Source: an uncultured Oscillospiraceae bacterium (GTDB taxonomy: Bacteria; Bacillota; Clostridia; Oscillospirales; Oscillospiraceae). From it: 22,226 nt of DNA. Shown here piece after piece: positions 7,028-14,779 of the stretch; the first letter of the stretch is position 1; each line of letters starts with the position of its first letter. Made by a program: the position numbers and the translations under genes. The notes below the pieces were generated by a model. It made no database searches. It had not been told where the DNA came from and saw nothing but the letters and a program-made list of their open reading frames with translations. Location of the stretch: the NCBI GenBank assembly GCA_934659445.1, contig CAKUHV010000019.1, forward strand, positions 1 through 22,226, given 5' to 3'.

Positions 7028-7291
7028 TTATTCAGCAAAATCGGAGGAGATCATCTTGGCAAGGGCTTCTACCGCTTCCTTTTCGTCGGGACCGTCAGCG
7101 ATCAGCTTGATCTGAGTGCCCTTTACGATGCCAAGAGAGAGAACGCCCAGCAGGCTTTTTGCGTTGACCTTACGTTCTTCCTTTTCCACCCAGATGGAGC
7201 TCTTGAATTCATTGGCCTTCTGGATGAAGAAAGTTGCAGGTCTGGCGTGCAGGCCGACCTGATTGTTCACAACAGCTTCCTGACTATACAT
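7028..7291 (-). CDS. ptsH: Phosphocarrier protein HPr
   Basis: This 87-residue protein passes phosphate from enzyme I to sugar-specific enzymes II. In Firmicutes it also signals catabolite repression through CcpA when phosphorylated by HPr kinase. With the ATG at 7291 the active-site histidine in GLHARPA falls exactly at residue 15 and the regulatory serine in AKSLLG exactly at 46, so both functions should be intact and it is not the His15-less Crh paralogue. GGAGGT lies 10 bases upstream. A longer start at 7315 would place the SD inside the coding region and shift His15, so I reject it. The gene has its own promoter and terminator. Enzyme I and other PTS genes are not nearby. Confidence 0.96.
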   Translation of the reverse strand: MYSQEAVVNNQVGLHARPATFFIQKANEFKSSIWVEKEERKVNAKSLLGVLSLGIVKGTQIKLIADGPDEKEAVEALAKMISSDFAE

Positions 7292-7329
7292 ATGGCCTCG
7301 TACCTCCATACTCATCGAATCGTATCCAT

Positions 7330-7359
7330 AGCATACCAGATTTATACCGCTCCCGTCAA
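7330..7359 (-). promoter_or_regulatory. Sigma-A-like promoter of ptsH
   Basis: On the minus strand, -35 TTGACG (7354-7359) and -10 TATGCT (7330-7335) are 18 bases apart, about 40 bases before the start codon. No catabolite-response element was obvious by eye. The stretch to the mutS2 stop at 7483 holds nothing else I can name. Confidence 0.65.
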
Positions 7360-7482
7360 TGGCAATTTACACAAATCTGTCTCATCAGCTTGAAAAAAAT
7401 GTCTGGAAACGTCTTGAAGGTTTTTGCCCGACAGGGATTTCAGGGGCGTGTTAAGATTTTGTCAAGCTCAGCGGCAGGGGGG

Positions 7483-9852
7483 TCACTTCAGCTCCGCGAC
7501 GGTCACGCCGTCTTCCCCTTCGCCGTAGCGGCCGGGGCGGAAGGACTTGACGTAGCGGCTGCGCTTGAGGTAGGCGCGCACGGCACTGCGCACAGCGCCG
7601 GTCCCCTTTCCGTGAATGATGGTCACGCTCTCCAGCTTGCCCATCATGGCTGTGTCCAGAAAGTTCTCCAGCGCGGCCACCGCCTCGTCGGTCATCATGC
7701 CCCGCAGGTCGATCTGGCTGGGCACAGCGGCGGTGCGCAGGGTGTGCTCCGCCCGGGCGATGATCCTCCGGGCCTGTTTTTGGGTGTCGGTCTCCCCCTC
7801 CACCACCCGGACCTCGTCCTGCTTGGCTGTGATGTTCAGGATCCCGGCCTGGAGTTGGAGCACGCCGTCCTTATTCACGGACAGCACCGTGGCCCGGGTG
7901 CCCATCTTCACCAGCTCCACCGTGTCCCCCTTCACCGCGGGGCGGGTGGCGGGGGGCGCCTGGATCTCGGGGCCGGAGCCGCCGATGTTCCGCTCCGCCT
8001 CGTTCAGCAGGCGGCGGGCCTCTGCCCGGCTGTCATTCACCTGCTGCCAATCCAGCCGGTCCTGGCGCTTCTGCACCTCCTTCAGCTCGGCCAGAGCCAG
8101 ATCGCTGGCCGCCCGGGCCTCGTCAATGATGGCCCTGGCCTCCGCCTGGGCCTTGGCCATGGCCTTGTCCCGCTCCTGTTCCAGCCTCTGGCGGTACTCC
8201 CGGGCCTTGGCGGCAGACTGCTCCATCTCCAGCTTCAGCTTGCGGGCCTGCTCCCGCTCCTTCTCCATCTCCTGCCGCTGCTGGTCCAGCTTAGTCAGTA
8301 CGTCCTCGAACCGCACGTTCTCCGCATCCAGCCGGGCGGCGGCCTTCTCGATGACATTCTCCGGCAGACCCAGCCGCCGGGAGATGGCAAAGGCGTTGGA
8401 CTTGCCCGGGATGCCCAGCACCAGACGGTAGGTGGGGGCCAGGGTGTCCACATTGAACTCGCAGGAGGCGTTTTCCACCCCCTTTGTGGTCATGGCGTAT
8501 ACCTTCAGCTCGGCGTAGTGGGTGGTGGCGGCCACCAGGGCCCCCAGACTGCGGGAGTCCTCGATGATGGCGGCGGCAAGGGCCGCGCCCTCCACCGGGT
8601 CGGTGCCCGCCCCCAGCTCGTCGTACAGGATCAGGGTGTTGTCGTCCGCCTCCTTCAGGATGGCCACGATGTTGGTCATGTGGGAGGAGAAGGTGGACAG
8701 GGACTGGGCGATGGACTGCTCGTCGCCGATGTCCGCCAGCACCCGGCTGAACACCCGGACGGCAGAGTCGTCCCTGGCCGGGATGTGCAGGCCGCACTGA
8801 GCCATCAGGGTCAGCAGACCCATGGTCTTCAGGGTCACCGTCTTGCCGCCGGTGTTGGGGCCGGTGATCACAAGGGTGTCGAAGCGCTCCCCCAGCTCCA
8901 GATCGTTGGCCACGGCCTTTTTCTGGTCCAGCAGAGGGTGCCGCGCCCCCCGCAGATGGAGATACTTGTCCGACAGCCGGGGCTGGGTGCAGTCCAGCTT
9001 CATGGACAGGCGGCCCCGGGCAAAGATCTCGTCCAGCCATACCAGAAGGCGGTAGTCCTCGCCGATGTCCTCCCTGTGGGCGGCGCACTCGGCGGACAGG
9101 GCGGCCAGAATGCGCTCGATCTCCTTTTTCTCCTTGGACTGCAGCTCCCGCAGTTCGTTGTTGGCCTTCACCACGCCCATGGGCTCGATGAAAAAGGTAG
9201 AGCCAGAGGAGGACACGTCGTGGACCAGACCGGGGATGGCGTTCTTGTGCTCCGACTTTACGGGCACCACATAGCGGTCCGACCGGATGGTGATGATGGC
9301 CTCCTGCAAATACTTGGACTGGTTGGATGAGATCAGCTTCTGCAGGATCTCCCGCACCTTGGCCTCAGTAGCCCGCATATGCCTGCGGATAGAGGCCAGT
9401 TCCGGACTGGCGGAATCGGCAATCTCCTCCTCCCCCAGAATGGAGTTGGTGATGGAGTCCTCCAGATAGCGGTTGGGGGTCAGACAGTTGAACAGATGAG
9501 AGATGGCGGTCTTGCCCTCAGCCTCGCCGTACTCCTGGGCAGTACGGGCGCAGCGCAGCACTCCGGCGATGTCCAGCAGCTCCCGGGTGTTCAGGCTGCC
9601 CCCCATGTCCGCCCGCTGTAAGCTGGCTGCGATGGGCCGCACCCCGGCAAAGGGGGGCGTGCCCCGCAGCACCAGCATCTTCACGGCGGCGGAGGTCTCC
9701 TCCTGGGCCCGCTGCACGTCGTCCGAATCGGTCATGGGCCGCAGGGCGCGGCAGCGGTCCTTGCCCTCGTCGGTAACGGCACAGGCGGCCAGCAGCTCCA
9801 GCACCCGGGGCAGTTCCAGAGTCTGAATGGATTTTTCAAACAGTTCGCTCAT
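7483..9852 (-). CDS. mutS2: Endonuclease MutS2 (ribosome/recombination-associated MutS family ATPase)
   Basis: The 789-residue protein has the usual MutS2 length. In order it has a MutS core/clamp region (about 1-300), an ABC-type ATPase with Walker A GPNTGGKT (331-338) and a Walker B region with LILYDELGAGTDP, a long charged coiled coil (about 515-620), a KOW-like region with KGDTVELVKMGTRATVLSV, and a C-terminal Smr domain with DLRG at 715-718 and HGKGTG at 747-752. MutS2 proteins suppress homologous recombination and, in Bacillus, act in ribosome rescue by splitting collided ribosomes. The mismatch-recognition domain of MutS is absent. The ATG has AGGAG 9 bases upstream. No terminator is evident before ptsH. 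Confidence 0.97.
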   Translation of the reverse strand: MSELFEKSIQTLELPRVLELLAACAVTDEGKDRCRALRPMTDSDDVQRAQEETSAAVKMLVLRGTPPFAGVRPIAASLQRADMGGSLNTRELLDIAGVLRCARTAQEYGEAEGKTAISHLFNCLTPNRYLEDSITNSILGEEEIADSASPELASIRRHMRATEAKVREILQKLISSNQSKYLQEAIITIRSDRYVVPVKSEHKNAIPGLVHDVSSSGSTFFIEPMGVVKANNELRELQSKEKKEIERILAALSAECAAHREDIGEDYRLLVWLDEIFARGRLSMKLDCTQPRLSDKYLHLRGARHPLLDQKKAVANDLELGERFDTLVITGPNTGGKTVTLKTMGLLTLMAQCGLHIPARDDSAVRVFSRVLADIGDEQSIAQSLSTFSSHMTNIVAILKEADDNTLILYDELGAGTDPVEGAALAAAIIEDSRSLGALVAATTHYAELKVYAMTTKGVENASCEFNVDTLAPTYRLVLGIPGKSNAFAISRRLGLPENVIEKAAARLDAENVRFEDVLTKLDQQRQEMEKEREQARKLKLEMEQSAAKAREYRQRLEQERDKAMAKAQAEARAIIDEARAASDLALAELKEVQKRQDRLDWQQVNDSRAEARRLLNEAERNIGGSGPEIQAPPATRPAVKGDTVELVKMGTRATVLSVNKDGVLQLQAGILNITAKQDEVRVVEGETDTQKQARRIIARAEHTLRTAAVPSQIDLRGMMTDEAVAALENFLDTAMMGKLESVTIIHGKGTGAVRSAVRAYLKRSRYVKSFRPGRYGEGEDGVTVAELK

Positions 9853-9886
9853 ATGTGTACGCTCCTAAAGCAGGTTCGTTTTCCCT

Positions 9887-9915
9887 ATTTTCGCACAAAC
9901 CGCGCCATTTTACAA
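9887..9915 (-). promoter_or_regulatory. Possible promoter of mutS2
   Basis: On the minus strand TTGTAA (9910-9915) lies 17 bases from GAAAAT (9887-9892), about 35 bases before the start codon. The boxes are imperfect, so this is tentative. The region is the divergent control region shared with the sugar kinase. Confidence 0.35.
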
Positions 9916-9951
9916 GGGGTATTCCCACAGCCCTGTTCTTACCGCTTACAG

Positions 9952-9980
9952 TTGACTTTTTCCCGAAATCTCTGTACCAT
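9952..9980 (+). promoter_or_regulatory. Sigma-A-like promoter of the PfkB kinase gene
   Basis: -35 TTGACT (9952-9957) and -10 TACCAT (9975-9980) are separated by 17 bases and lie 33 bases before the start codon. It is divergent from mutS2. Confidence 0.7.
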
Positions 9981-10013
9981 AGAGACAACAACTTTGCGGA
10001 AGGATGATCCTCT

Positions 10014-10910
10014 ATGCCCCGTATTTTGTGCTACGGTTCTCTGAATCTGGATTACGTCTATCAGGTCCCCCACTTTCTTCAGCCGGGGGAGACACTGGCC
10101 TCTACCCGCCGGGACGTGGTCTGCGGCGGAAAGGGGCTGAATCAGGCCATCGCCGCCGCCCGGGCGGGGGCGCAGGTTTTTCAGGCCGGAAAGACCGGCG
10201 CCGAGGGGCAGATCCTGCGGGACACCCTGGTGGACAGCGGCGTGGACGTGACCCTGCTGGCCAAAAGCGACGGCCCCGGCGGCCACACCTTCATTCAGGT
10301 GGACCCCAGCGGCCAGAACTGCATCCTGCTGTATGGCGGCAGCAATCAGGATATTCAGCGGGACGAGGTGGACAAGGTGCTGGACTGGTTCCGCCCCGGC
10401 GACTGGCTGATGCTGCAAAATGAGATCAACCAGCTGGACTACATCATGGAGGGAGCCGCGAAGCGCGGCCTGTCCATCGTCCTGAACCCCTCCCCCATCG
10501 ACGAAAAGCTGATGCAGCTGCCCCTGGAGCTGGTGGACCTGTTCGTGTTCAACGAGATCGAGGGGGCCGCCCTCAGCGGCACGCAGGACGAGGAGGAAAT
10601 TCTGAACACCCTGCGGAAGAAGTGGCCCCGCAGCAGGCTGCTGCTCACTCTGGGCAGCCGGGGCTGCATCTATGACGACGGCCGGCGCCGCCTGCGTCAG
10701 GGCATCTATCAGGCCCACGCCGTAGACACCACCGCCGCGGGAGACACCTTCACCGGCTATTTCGTGGCCGCCATGGCCGGCGGGCAGCCGGTGGAGCGGG
10801 CCCTGGACCTGGCCTCCAAGGCGGCGGCCATCGCCGTCACCCGTCCGGGCGCCGCCCCCTCTATCCCCACTATGGATGAGGTGCTGGCCTCTTCCCTCAC
10901 ACTGGCGTAA
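10014..10910 (+). CDS. PfkB-family carbohydrate kinase, ribokinase-like
   Basis: The 298-residue cytosolic sugar kinase has the ribokinase fold. GSLNLDY near the N-terminus starts the sugar-binding sheet. GGKGLNQA (38-45) is PfkB signature 1 in its ribokinase form. DTTAAGDTF (238-246) is signature 2, with anion-hole glycine G243 and catalytic base D244. The ATG is preceded by GGAAGG about 10 bases upstream. No sugar transporter, ribose mutarotase or LacI regulator lies beside it, so the substrate cannot be read from context. Ribose is the best guess from the signature, and nucleoside or other pentose kinases are alternatives. It is transcribed alone and converges on the glycosyltransferase gene. 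Confidence 0.9.
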   Translation: MPRILCYGSLNLDYVYQVPHFLQPGETLASTRRDVVCGGKGLNQAIAAARAGAQVFQAGKTGAEGQILRDTLVDSGVDVTLLAKSDGPGGHTFIQVDPSGQNCILLYGGSNQDIQRDEVDKVLDWFRPGDWLMLQNEINQLDYIMEGAAKRGLSIVLNPSPIDEKLMQLPLELVDLFVFNEIEGAALSGTQDEEEILNTLRKKWPRSRLLLTLGSRGCIYDDGRRRLRQGIYQAHAVDTTAAGDTFTGYFVAAMAGGQPVERALDLASKAAAIAVTRPGAAPSIPTMDEVLASSLTLA

Positions 10911-10916
10911 GAGACA

Positions 10917-10952
10917 CAGAGTCCCCCTCCGCATCAGCGGAGAGGGACTCTG
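10917..10952. terminator. Hairpin between convergent genes
   Basis: A 16-bp stem, CAGAGTCCCCCTCCGC against GCGGAGAGGGACTCTG, has one mismatch and an ATCA loop. It sits between the kinase stop and the glycosyltransferase stop at 10962. Neither side has a proper T-tract, so it is a probable but imperfect bidirectional terminator. Confidence 0.55.
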
Positions 10953-10961
10953 CTTATGTAT

Positions 10962-12212
10962 TCATTTCTTGACCAGTACGGCCTCGGCCCGGATGCTGCG
11001 GGTGTGGCGGATCTGCTCCCAACTGGTGGTGCCCTTGACCAGGCTGGCCGCTGTGATGGGCAGCCAGGTGAGCAGGAACAGCCAGTAGACCCCCACCGCC
11101 TTCCACAGGCGGCGGTCCCACTTGCCCTCCACCGTCAGCACCAGCACCACGCTCAGGGTGGTCACCAGGGCGGTAAAGGCGAGACTGCTGCCCCCGTAGG
11201 CCAGCAGGCGGCCCATCCCCTCCTGGATCGTGCTGCCGCCAAAGAAGGCGGACAGCGCCCCCACAGTCAGGTTCAGCAGCATGGCCAGCTGATAGGCCGG
11301 CAGCAGCAGCGTTATGCCCATGTCTGCAAGGGACAGCGCCGGGCGCAGGGTCAGCCCCTGCCCCACCCGGGGCAGATAGGCCTGCGCCACCTGGAAGGTG
11401 CCGCTGGTCCACCGGCGGCGCTGGCAGTTGGACTGGGCCAGGGTGAGGGGCTGCTCGTCAAAGGTGCGGGCAAGGGGCACCCAGTGCACCTTTACATCTG
11501 CCAGTGTGCACAGCACGGTCATCTCCATGTCCTCGCTGATGGTGCCGGTACACCAGCCTCCCAGCTTCTTCAGCGTGCCGTCCGCCACCATAAAGCCTGT
11601 CCCGTTGATCATGGCGGACAGGCCCAGACCGTTCTTGCCGCCGTTATAAAAGCGGTCCATCATCCAGTAGTAGATGGAGCAGCAGCCGGACACGGCGGTG
11701 TCAAAGGGGTTCTTGCTGTCCCGGTAGCCCTGGGCCGCCCGGGCGCCGCAGCAGTAGGCGTTGTTCATCTCCTGAAGAAAATCCGGGGCAGCCACATTGT
11801 CCGCGTCGAACACGCAGTAGGCGTCGTAGCCCTTGTGGCACAGGCGGCTGTATGCGAACCGGAGCACCTCGCCCTTGCACTTGACAGGCACGGTGCACTC
11901 CATCACCCTGGCCCCTGCGGCTCTGGCGGCCCCGGCGGTGTCGTCGGTGCAGTTGTTGGGGATGACCCACACATCATACAGCTCTTTCGGGTAATCCTGC
12001 CGCAGCAGGCTGTCCACCAGGGGGCCGATGACTTCCTGTTCGTTCCGGGCGGCGATGAGCACCGCAAAGCGGGTGCGCGCCGGATGGCGGCCATAGTCCA
12101 TGGGCCGCCGCCAGGACATCAGTCCGGTGATTAGATACCAGGCGCCCCACAGGGACAGCCCCGCACCGATCAGCGCCGACAGCACCTCCAGGATCTTCGT
12201 TGCAGTTTCCAT
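10962..12212 (-). CDS. Membrane-anchored family-2 glycosyltransferase (processive, IcaA/NodC/cellulose-synthase-like)
   Basis: The 416-residue protein probably adds sugars from a nucleotide-sugar donor to an exported or cell-surface polymer. One N-terminal membrane helix (about 8-32) precedes a GT-A catalytic domain with LIAARNE, the DxD metal motif D136-A-D138, the SED catalytic-base motif (E227, D228) and QRRRW (264-268), the processive-GT2 signature. Three or four membrane helices follow (about 285-310, 325-350, 355-380 and 385-405). The start at 12212 is chosen because AGGAGGAGG lies 8 bases upstream, rather than ATG at 12254. No other polysaccharide genes are adjacent, and the polymer is unknown. 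An 11-bp-phased repeat array lies just upstream. Confidence 0.9.
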   Translation of the reverse strand: METATKILEVLSALIGAGLSLWGAWYLITGLMSWRRPMDYGRHPARTRFAVLIAARNEQEVIGPLVDSLLRQDYPKELYDVWVIPNNCTDDTAGAARAAGARVMECTVPVKCKGEVLRFAYSRLCHKGYDAYCVFDADNVAAPDFLQEMNNAYCCGARAAQGYRDSKNPFDTAVSGCCSIYYWMMDRFYNGGKNGLGLSAMINGTGFMVADGTLKKLGGWCTGTISEDMEMTVLCTLADVKVHWVPLARTFDEQPLTLAQSNCQRRRWTSGTFQVAQAYLPRVGQGLTLRPALSLADMGITLLLPAYQLAMLLNLTVGALSAFFGGSTIQEGMGRLLAYGGSSLAFTALVTTLSVVLVLTVEGKWDRRLWKAVGVYWLFLLTWLPITAASLVKGTTSWEQIRHTRSIRAEAVLVKK

Positions 12213-12244
12213 AGCGAAGTCCTCCTCCTGTGTTTTTCGCCCCG

Positions 12245-12250
12245 AGTTTA
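12245..12250 (-). promoter_or_regulatory. Possible extended -10 element of the glycosyltransferase gene
   Basis: On the minus strand TGA-TAAACT reads as an extended -10 (TGN followed by TAAACT), about 35 bases before the start codon. There is no recognisable -35. A TTAAG-type repeat (12262-12266) sits close to where the -35 would be, as at activator-dependent promoters. Confidence 0.35.
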
Positions 12251-12261
12251 TCACAGGTTCT

Positions 12262-12311
12262 TTAAGAGTACACCGCTGTCCGGATTAAGTTTTTCTTAAG
12301 CCTTCTTTAAC
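12262..12311. promoter_or_regulatory. Phased TTAAG/TTAAC direct-repeat array, candidate regulator binding site
   Basis: On the + strand TTAAG occurs at 12262, 12285 and 12296, and TTAAC at 12307. The last three are spaced exactly 11 bp apart and the first lies 23 bp away. In the glycosyltransferase direction the units read like (C/G)TTAA(A/G)NAA. One-helical-turn direct repeats of this sort are typical of OmpR/PhoB-family response regulators, for example PhoP boxes with TTAACA units. The array sits in the divergent region between the glycosyltransferase and malic enzyme. Confidence 0.45.
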
Positions 12312-12371
12312 ATTCTGTTTCGGTAAGGCGCGGCAATTCCGCCGTTTCGTCGGAAAACTCCGTGCAAATGC

Positions 12372-12400
12372 TTGCTGGACCGGCCCAGGCGTAGTATAAT
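12372..12400 (+). promoter_or_regulatory. Sigma-A-like promoter of the malic enzyme gene
   Basis: -35 TTGCTG (12372-12377), exactly 17 bases, then a perfect -10 TATAAT (12395-12400). The start codon is 48 bases beyond the -10. Confidence 0.8.
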
Positions 12401-12415
12401 AGCCGGGAATACGAC

Positions 12416-12434
12416 CCCGCCGCCCGGCGGCGGG
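12416..12434 (+). promoter_or_regulatory. GC-only leader hairpin abutting the malic enzyme ribosome binding site
   Basis: CCCGCCGCC at 12416-12424 pairs fully with GGCGGCGGG at 12426-12434. The hairpin ends 3 bases before the AAGGAGG at about 12436-12442. It begins soon after the predicted transcription start, so it may stabilise the 5' end of the mRNA or tune translation. Confidence 0.5.
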
Positions 12435-12448
12435 CAAGGAGGAACACT

Positions 12449-13618
12449 ATGGATTACGCAAAGGAGTCGCTCCGCCTGCACGGCGAGTGGAGGGGCAAGA
12501 TTGAAATGGTGAACCGCGTGCCGGTGAAGACCAAGGACGACCTGTCCCTGGCCTACACCCCCGGCGTGGCCCAGCCCTGTCTGGAGATCCAGAAGGACAT
12601 CAACAAAAGCTATGAACTTACCCGCCGCTGGAACATGGCGGCGGTCATCACCGATGGCAGCGCCGTCTTGGGTCTGGGCGACATCGGCCCCGAGGCCGGT
12701 ATGCCCGTCATGGAGGGCAAGTGCGTGCTGTTCAAGGCCTTCGGCGGGGTAGACGCCTTCCCCATCTGCGTCAAGACCAAGGACGTGGATGAGTTTGTCC
12801 AGACCGTGTACAACATCTCCGGCTCCTTTGGCGGCATCAATCTGGAGGACATCGCCGCCCCCCGCTGCTTTGAGATTGAGCGCAAGCTGAAGGAAAAGTG
12901 CGACATTCCCATTTTCCACGACGACCAGCACGGCACCGCCGTCATCACGCTGGCAGGCCTGACCAACGCGCTCAAGGTCGTCGGCAAGAAGAAGGAGGAC
13001 GTGAAGGTCGTCACCTCCGGCGCGGGCGCGGCGGCCATCGCCATCACAAAGCTGCTGCTCTCCGCGGGCTTCCGCGACATCACAATGTGCGACCGCAAGG
13101 GCGCGATCTATGCCGGCCGCGAGGGGCTGAACTGGATTAAGACCGAGATGGCTGAGGTCACGAACCTGAGCCGCAAGGCGGGCACGCTTGCCGATATGCT
13201 GGCGGGCGCGGACGTGTTTATCGGCGTTTCCGCGCCGAATACCGTCACGACCGAGATGGTCAAAACGATGAACAGGGACGCCATCATCTTCGCCTGCGCC
13301 AACCCCACGCCGGAGATTTTCCCCGACGCGGCAAAGGCGGGCGGCGCGAGGGTCGTCTCCACCGGCCGCAGCGACTATCCCAACCAGATCAACAACGTGC
13401 TGGCCTTCCCCGGCATCTTCCGGGGCGCGTTCGATGTGCGGGCCAGCGACATCAACGAGGAGATGAAGGTCGCGGCAGCGGAAGCGCTGGCGGGCCTTGT
13501 GGGCAGCGAGCTCAGCGAGGACTATATCATCCCCGCGGCGTTCGACCCGCGCGTCGGCCCCGCAGTGGCGAAGGCGGTCGCCGAGGCTGCGCGCAGAAGC
13601 GGCGTGGCCCGAATCTGA
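12449..13618 (+). CDS. Malic enzyme (NAD(P)-dependent, oxaloacetate-decarboxylating)
   Basis: The 389-residue enzyme converts malate to pyruvate and CO2 with reduction of NAD(P). It belongs to the short bacterial form without a phosphotransacetylase tail. YTPGVA carries the catalytic tyrosine (Y36). GKCVLFK (from G90) carries the conserved lysine region. INLEDI (E133, D134) and FHDDQHGTA (D158, D159) supply metal and substrate ligands, and SGAGAAA (about 190-196) is the dinucleotide loop. Cofactor preference is not clear by eye. The ATG has AAGGAGG 6 bases upstream. The desulfhydrase gene follows 58 bases later without a terminator between, so the two are probably co-transcribed and both yield pyruvate. 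Alanine codon choice shifts from mostly GCC to mostly GCG after about 13015. Confidence 0.95.
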   Translation: MDYAKESLRLHGEWRGKIEMVNRVPVKTKDDLSLAYTPGVAQPCLEIQKDINKSYELTRRWNMAAVITDGSAVLGLGDIGPEAGMPVMEGKCVLFKAFGGVDAFPICVKTKDVDEFVQTVYNISGSFGGINLEDIAAPRCFEIERKLKEKCDIPIFHDDQHGTAVITLAGLTNALKVVGKKKEDVKVVTSGAGAAAIAITKLLLSAGFRDITMCDRKGAIYAGREGLNWIKTEMAEVTNLSRKAGTLADMLAGADVFIGVSAPNTVTTEMVKTMNRDAIIFACANPTPEIFPDAAKAGGARVVSTGRSDYPNQINNVLAFPGIFRGAFDVRASDINEEMKVAAAEALAGLVGSELSEDYIIPAAFDPRVGPAVAKAVAEAARRSGVARI

Positions 13619-13676
13619 TCTCCGCTTTGTCTGACCACGACCTTAATCCACCTGTCAGCGAGAAAGGAAGCAAACC

Positions 13677-14633
13677 ATGAAACAGCTCAATGAATTCCCC
13701 CGCATCTCCCTGGGCCTTCTGCCCACCCCCATGCACCGTCTGGACAACATCAGCCGCATTCTGGGCACCAACGTGTGGATCAAGCGCGACGACCTGACCG
13801 GTATCGGTCTGGGCGGCAACAAGGTCCGCAAGCTGGAGTTTCTGCTGGCCGATGCCAAAAACAAAGGCGCTGAGATCGTCTTTACCACCGGCGGCGCCCA
13901 GTCCAACCACGCCATGCTCACCGCAGCCTGCGCCAAAAAGCTGGGCATGACCCCTATTCTCATTCTGAAGAAGCGGGGCGTGACCGACCGGAAGGGCAAC
14001 CAGCTGCTGGAGTATCTGATGGACACCGATGTGCGCTTTATGGACACGGACAGCTACGACGACATCTATGCCGAGATGGACCGGGTGGGTAAGGAGCTGG
14101 GCAGGCCCTATTACAAGATCCCCTGCGGCGGCTCCAACGCCATCGGCGCCTTGGGTTATGTCAGCTGCATGGAGGAGGTCGCCCGGTCCGGCGTCCACTT
14201 CGACCACGTCATCTGCGCCGAGGGCAGCGGCGGCACCCACGCCGGCGTGGCCCTTGGGGCCAAGCTGTTTCTGCCCGGCACTAAGACCATGGGCGTCATG
14301 GTGGACAGCGACCCCTTTGACGTGATCACTCTGGGCATCATGCGGGAAACTGCCGCCCTGCTCCAGACCGATGTGCAGGTGGGCCCGGAGGACATCCACC
14401 TGCTGAACATGTGCGGCCCCGGCTACGCCATCCCCTCTGCCGAGGGCAACGCCGCCATCCGCATGATGGCGGAGAACGAGGGTCTGTTCCTGGACCCCGT
14501 GTACACCGGCAAGGCCTTCGCCGGTCTGGTCAAGCTGGCCCGCGAGGGCGCTTTCAAGCCCGAGGACAACGTGCTGTTCCTCTACTCCGGCGGCGCCGGC
14601 GGCCTGTTCGCCGTGGATGTGGATCTGGGCTGA
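13677..14633 (+). CDS. D-cysteine desulfhydrase / ACC deaminase-family PLP enzyme
   Basis: The 318-residue fold-type II pyridoxal-phosphate enzyme has the PLP lysine in GGNKVRK (K49) and the typical TTGGAQSNHA phosphate/substrate loop (about 71-80). It also has IPCGGSNAIGALGY and EGSGGTHAGVALG, the latter binding the PLP phosphate. The family turns D-cysteine into pyruvate, H2S and ammonia, while close relatives are ACC deaminases and L-cysteate sulfo-lyases. Motifs alone do not separate these, but D-cysteine desulfhydrase is the most likely in an anaerobic gut bacterium. The ATG is supported by GAAAGGAAG about 8 bases upstream. It is the second gene after malic enzyme. Its codon use is GCC-biased like most of the window, unlike the 3' half of the preceding gene. 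Confidence 0.88.
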   Translation: MKQLNEFPRISLGLLPTPMHRLDNISRILGTNVWIKRDDLTGIGLGGNKVRKLEFLLADAKNKGAEIVFTTGGAQSNHAMLTAACAKKLGMTPILILKKRGVTDRKGNQLLEYLMDTDVRFMDTDSYDDIYAEMDRVGKELGRPYYKIPCGGSNAIGALGYVSCMEEVARSGVHFDHVICAEGSGGTHAGVALGAKLFLPGTKTMGVMVDSDPFDVITLGIMRETAALLQTDVQVGPEDIHLLNMCGPGYAIPSAEGNAAIRMMAENEGLFLDPVYTGKAFAGLVKLAREGAFKPEDNVLFLYSGGAGGLFAVDVDLG

Positions 14634-14681
14634 GTCCCCGGCCACTTTTCGTTTTCGTTTCAAACAAATACCCGCAAATTC

Positions 14682-14710
14682 GCCCCCCTTGTCCGTTGGA
14701 CAGGGGGGGC
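14682..14710 (+). terminator. Terminator hairpin after the desulfhydrase gene
   Basis: A 13-bp stem, GCCCCCCTTGTCC against GGACAGGGGGGGC with one G-U pair, closes a tight loop 48 bases beyond the stop codon. The tail TTGAGACTGT is only weakly U-rich. The next hairpin (14719-14737, GTCAAAAA/TTTTTGAC) may help. Confidence 0.6.
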
Positions 14711-14718
14711 TTGAGACT

Positions 14719-14743
14719 GTCAAAAAGACTTTTTGACAAGCTG
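14719..14743. repeat. Second copy of the GACTTTTTGACAAGCTG intergenic motif
   Basis: The stretch 14722-14743 matches 105-126 apart from one A/T-tract length difference and an extra C. It also folds as GTCAAAAA/TTTTTGAC (14719-14726 and 14730-14737). As in the first copy, a GC-rich hairpin follows immediately on the right. Confidence 0.6.
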
Positions 14744-14744
14744 T

Positions 14745-14766
14745 CCCCCGTGCCTTGGCACGGGGG
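14745..14766 (-). terminator. Hairpin after sigE
   Basis: CCCCCGTGCC pairs with GGCACGGGGG around TT, 14 bases beyond the sigE stop codon. On the minus strand it is not followed by a plain T-tract but by the CAGCTTGTC repeat hairpin. The convergent genes here appear to share a composite terminator. Confidence 0.55.
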
Positions 14767-14779
14767 CGACGCGTCTTCA

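Noticed and set aside
7292..7315. Longer HPr with eight extra N-terminal residues
   Set aside because: The GGAGGT ribosome-binding site lies within the extension, and the shorter start puts His15 and Ser46 at canonical positions.
7234..9330. 698-codon + strand open frame opposite mutS2
   Set aside because: Same cause: the complement of strongly codon-biased mutS2, with a compositionally odd product.
10956..12134. 392-codon + strand open frame opposite the glycosyltransferase
   Set aside because: The glycosyltransferase has complete motifs on the minus strand. The opposite frame has none.
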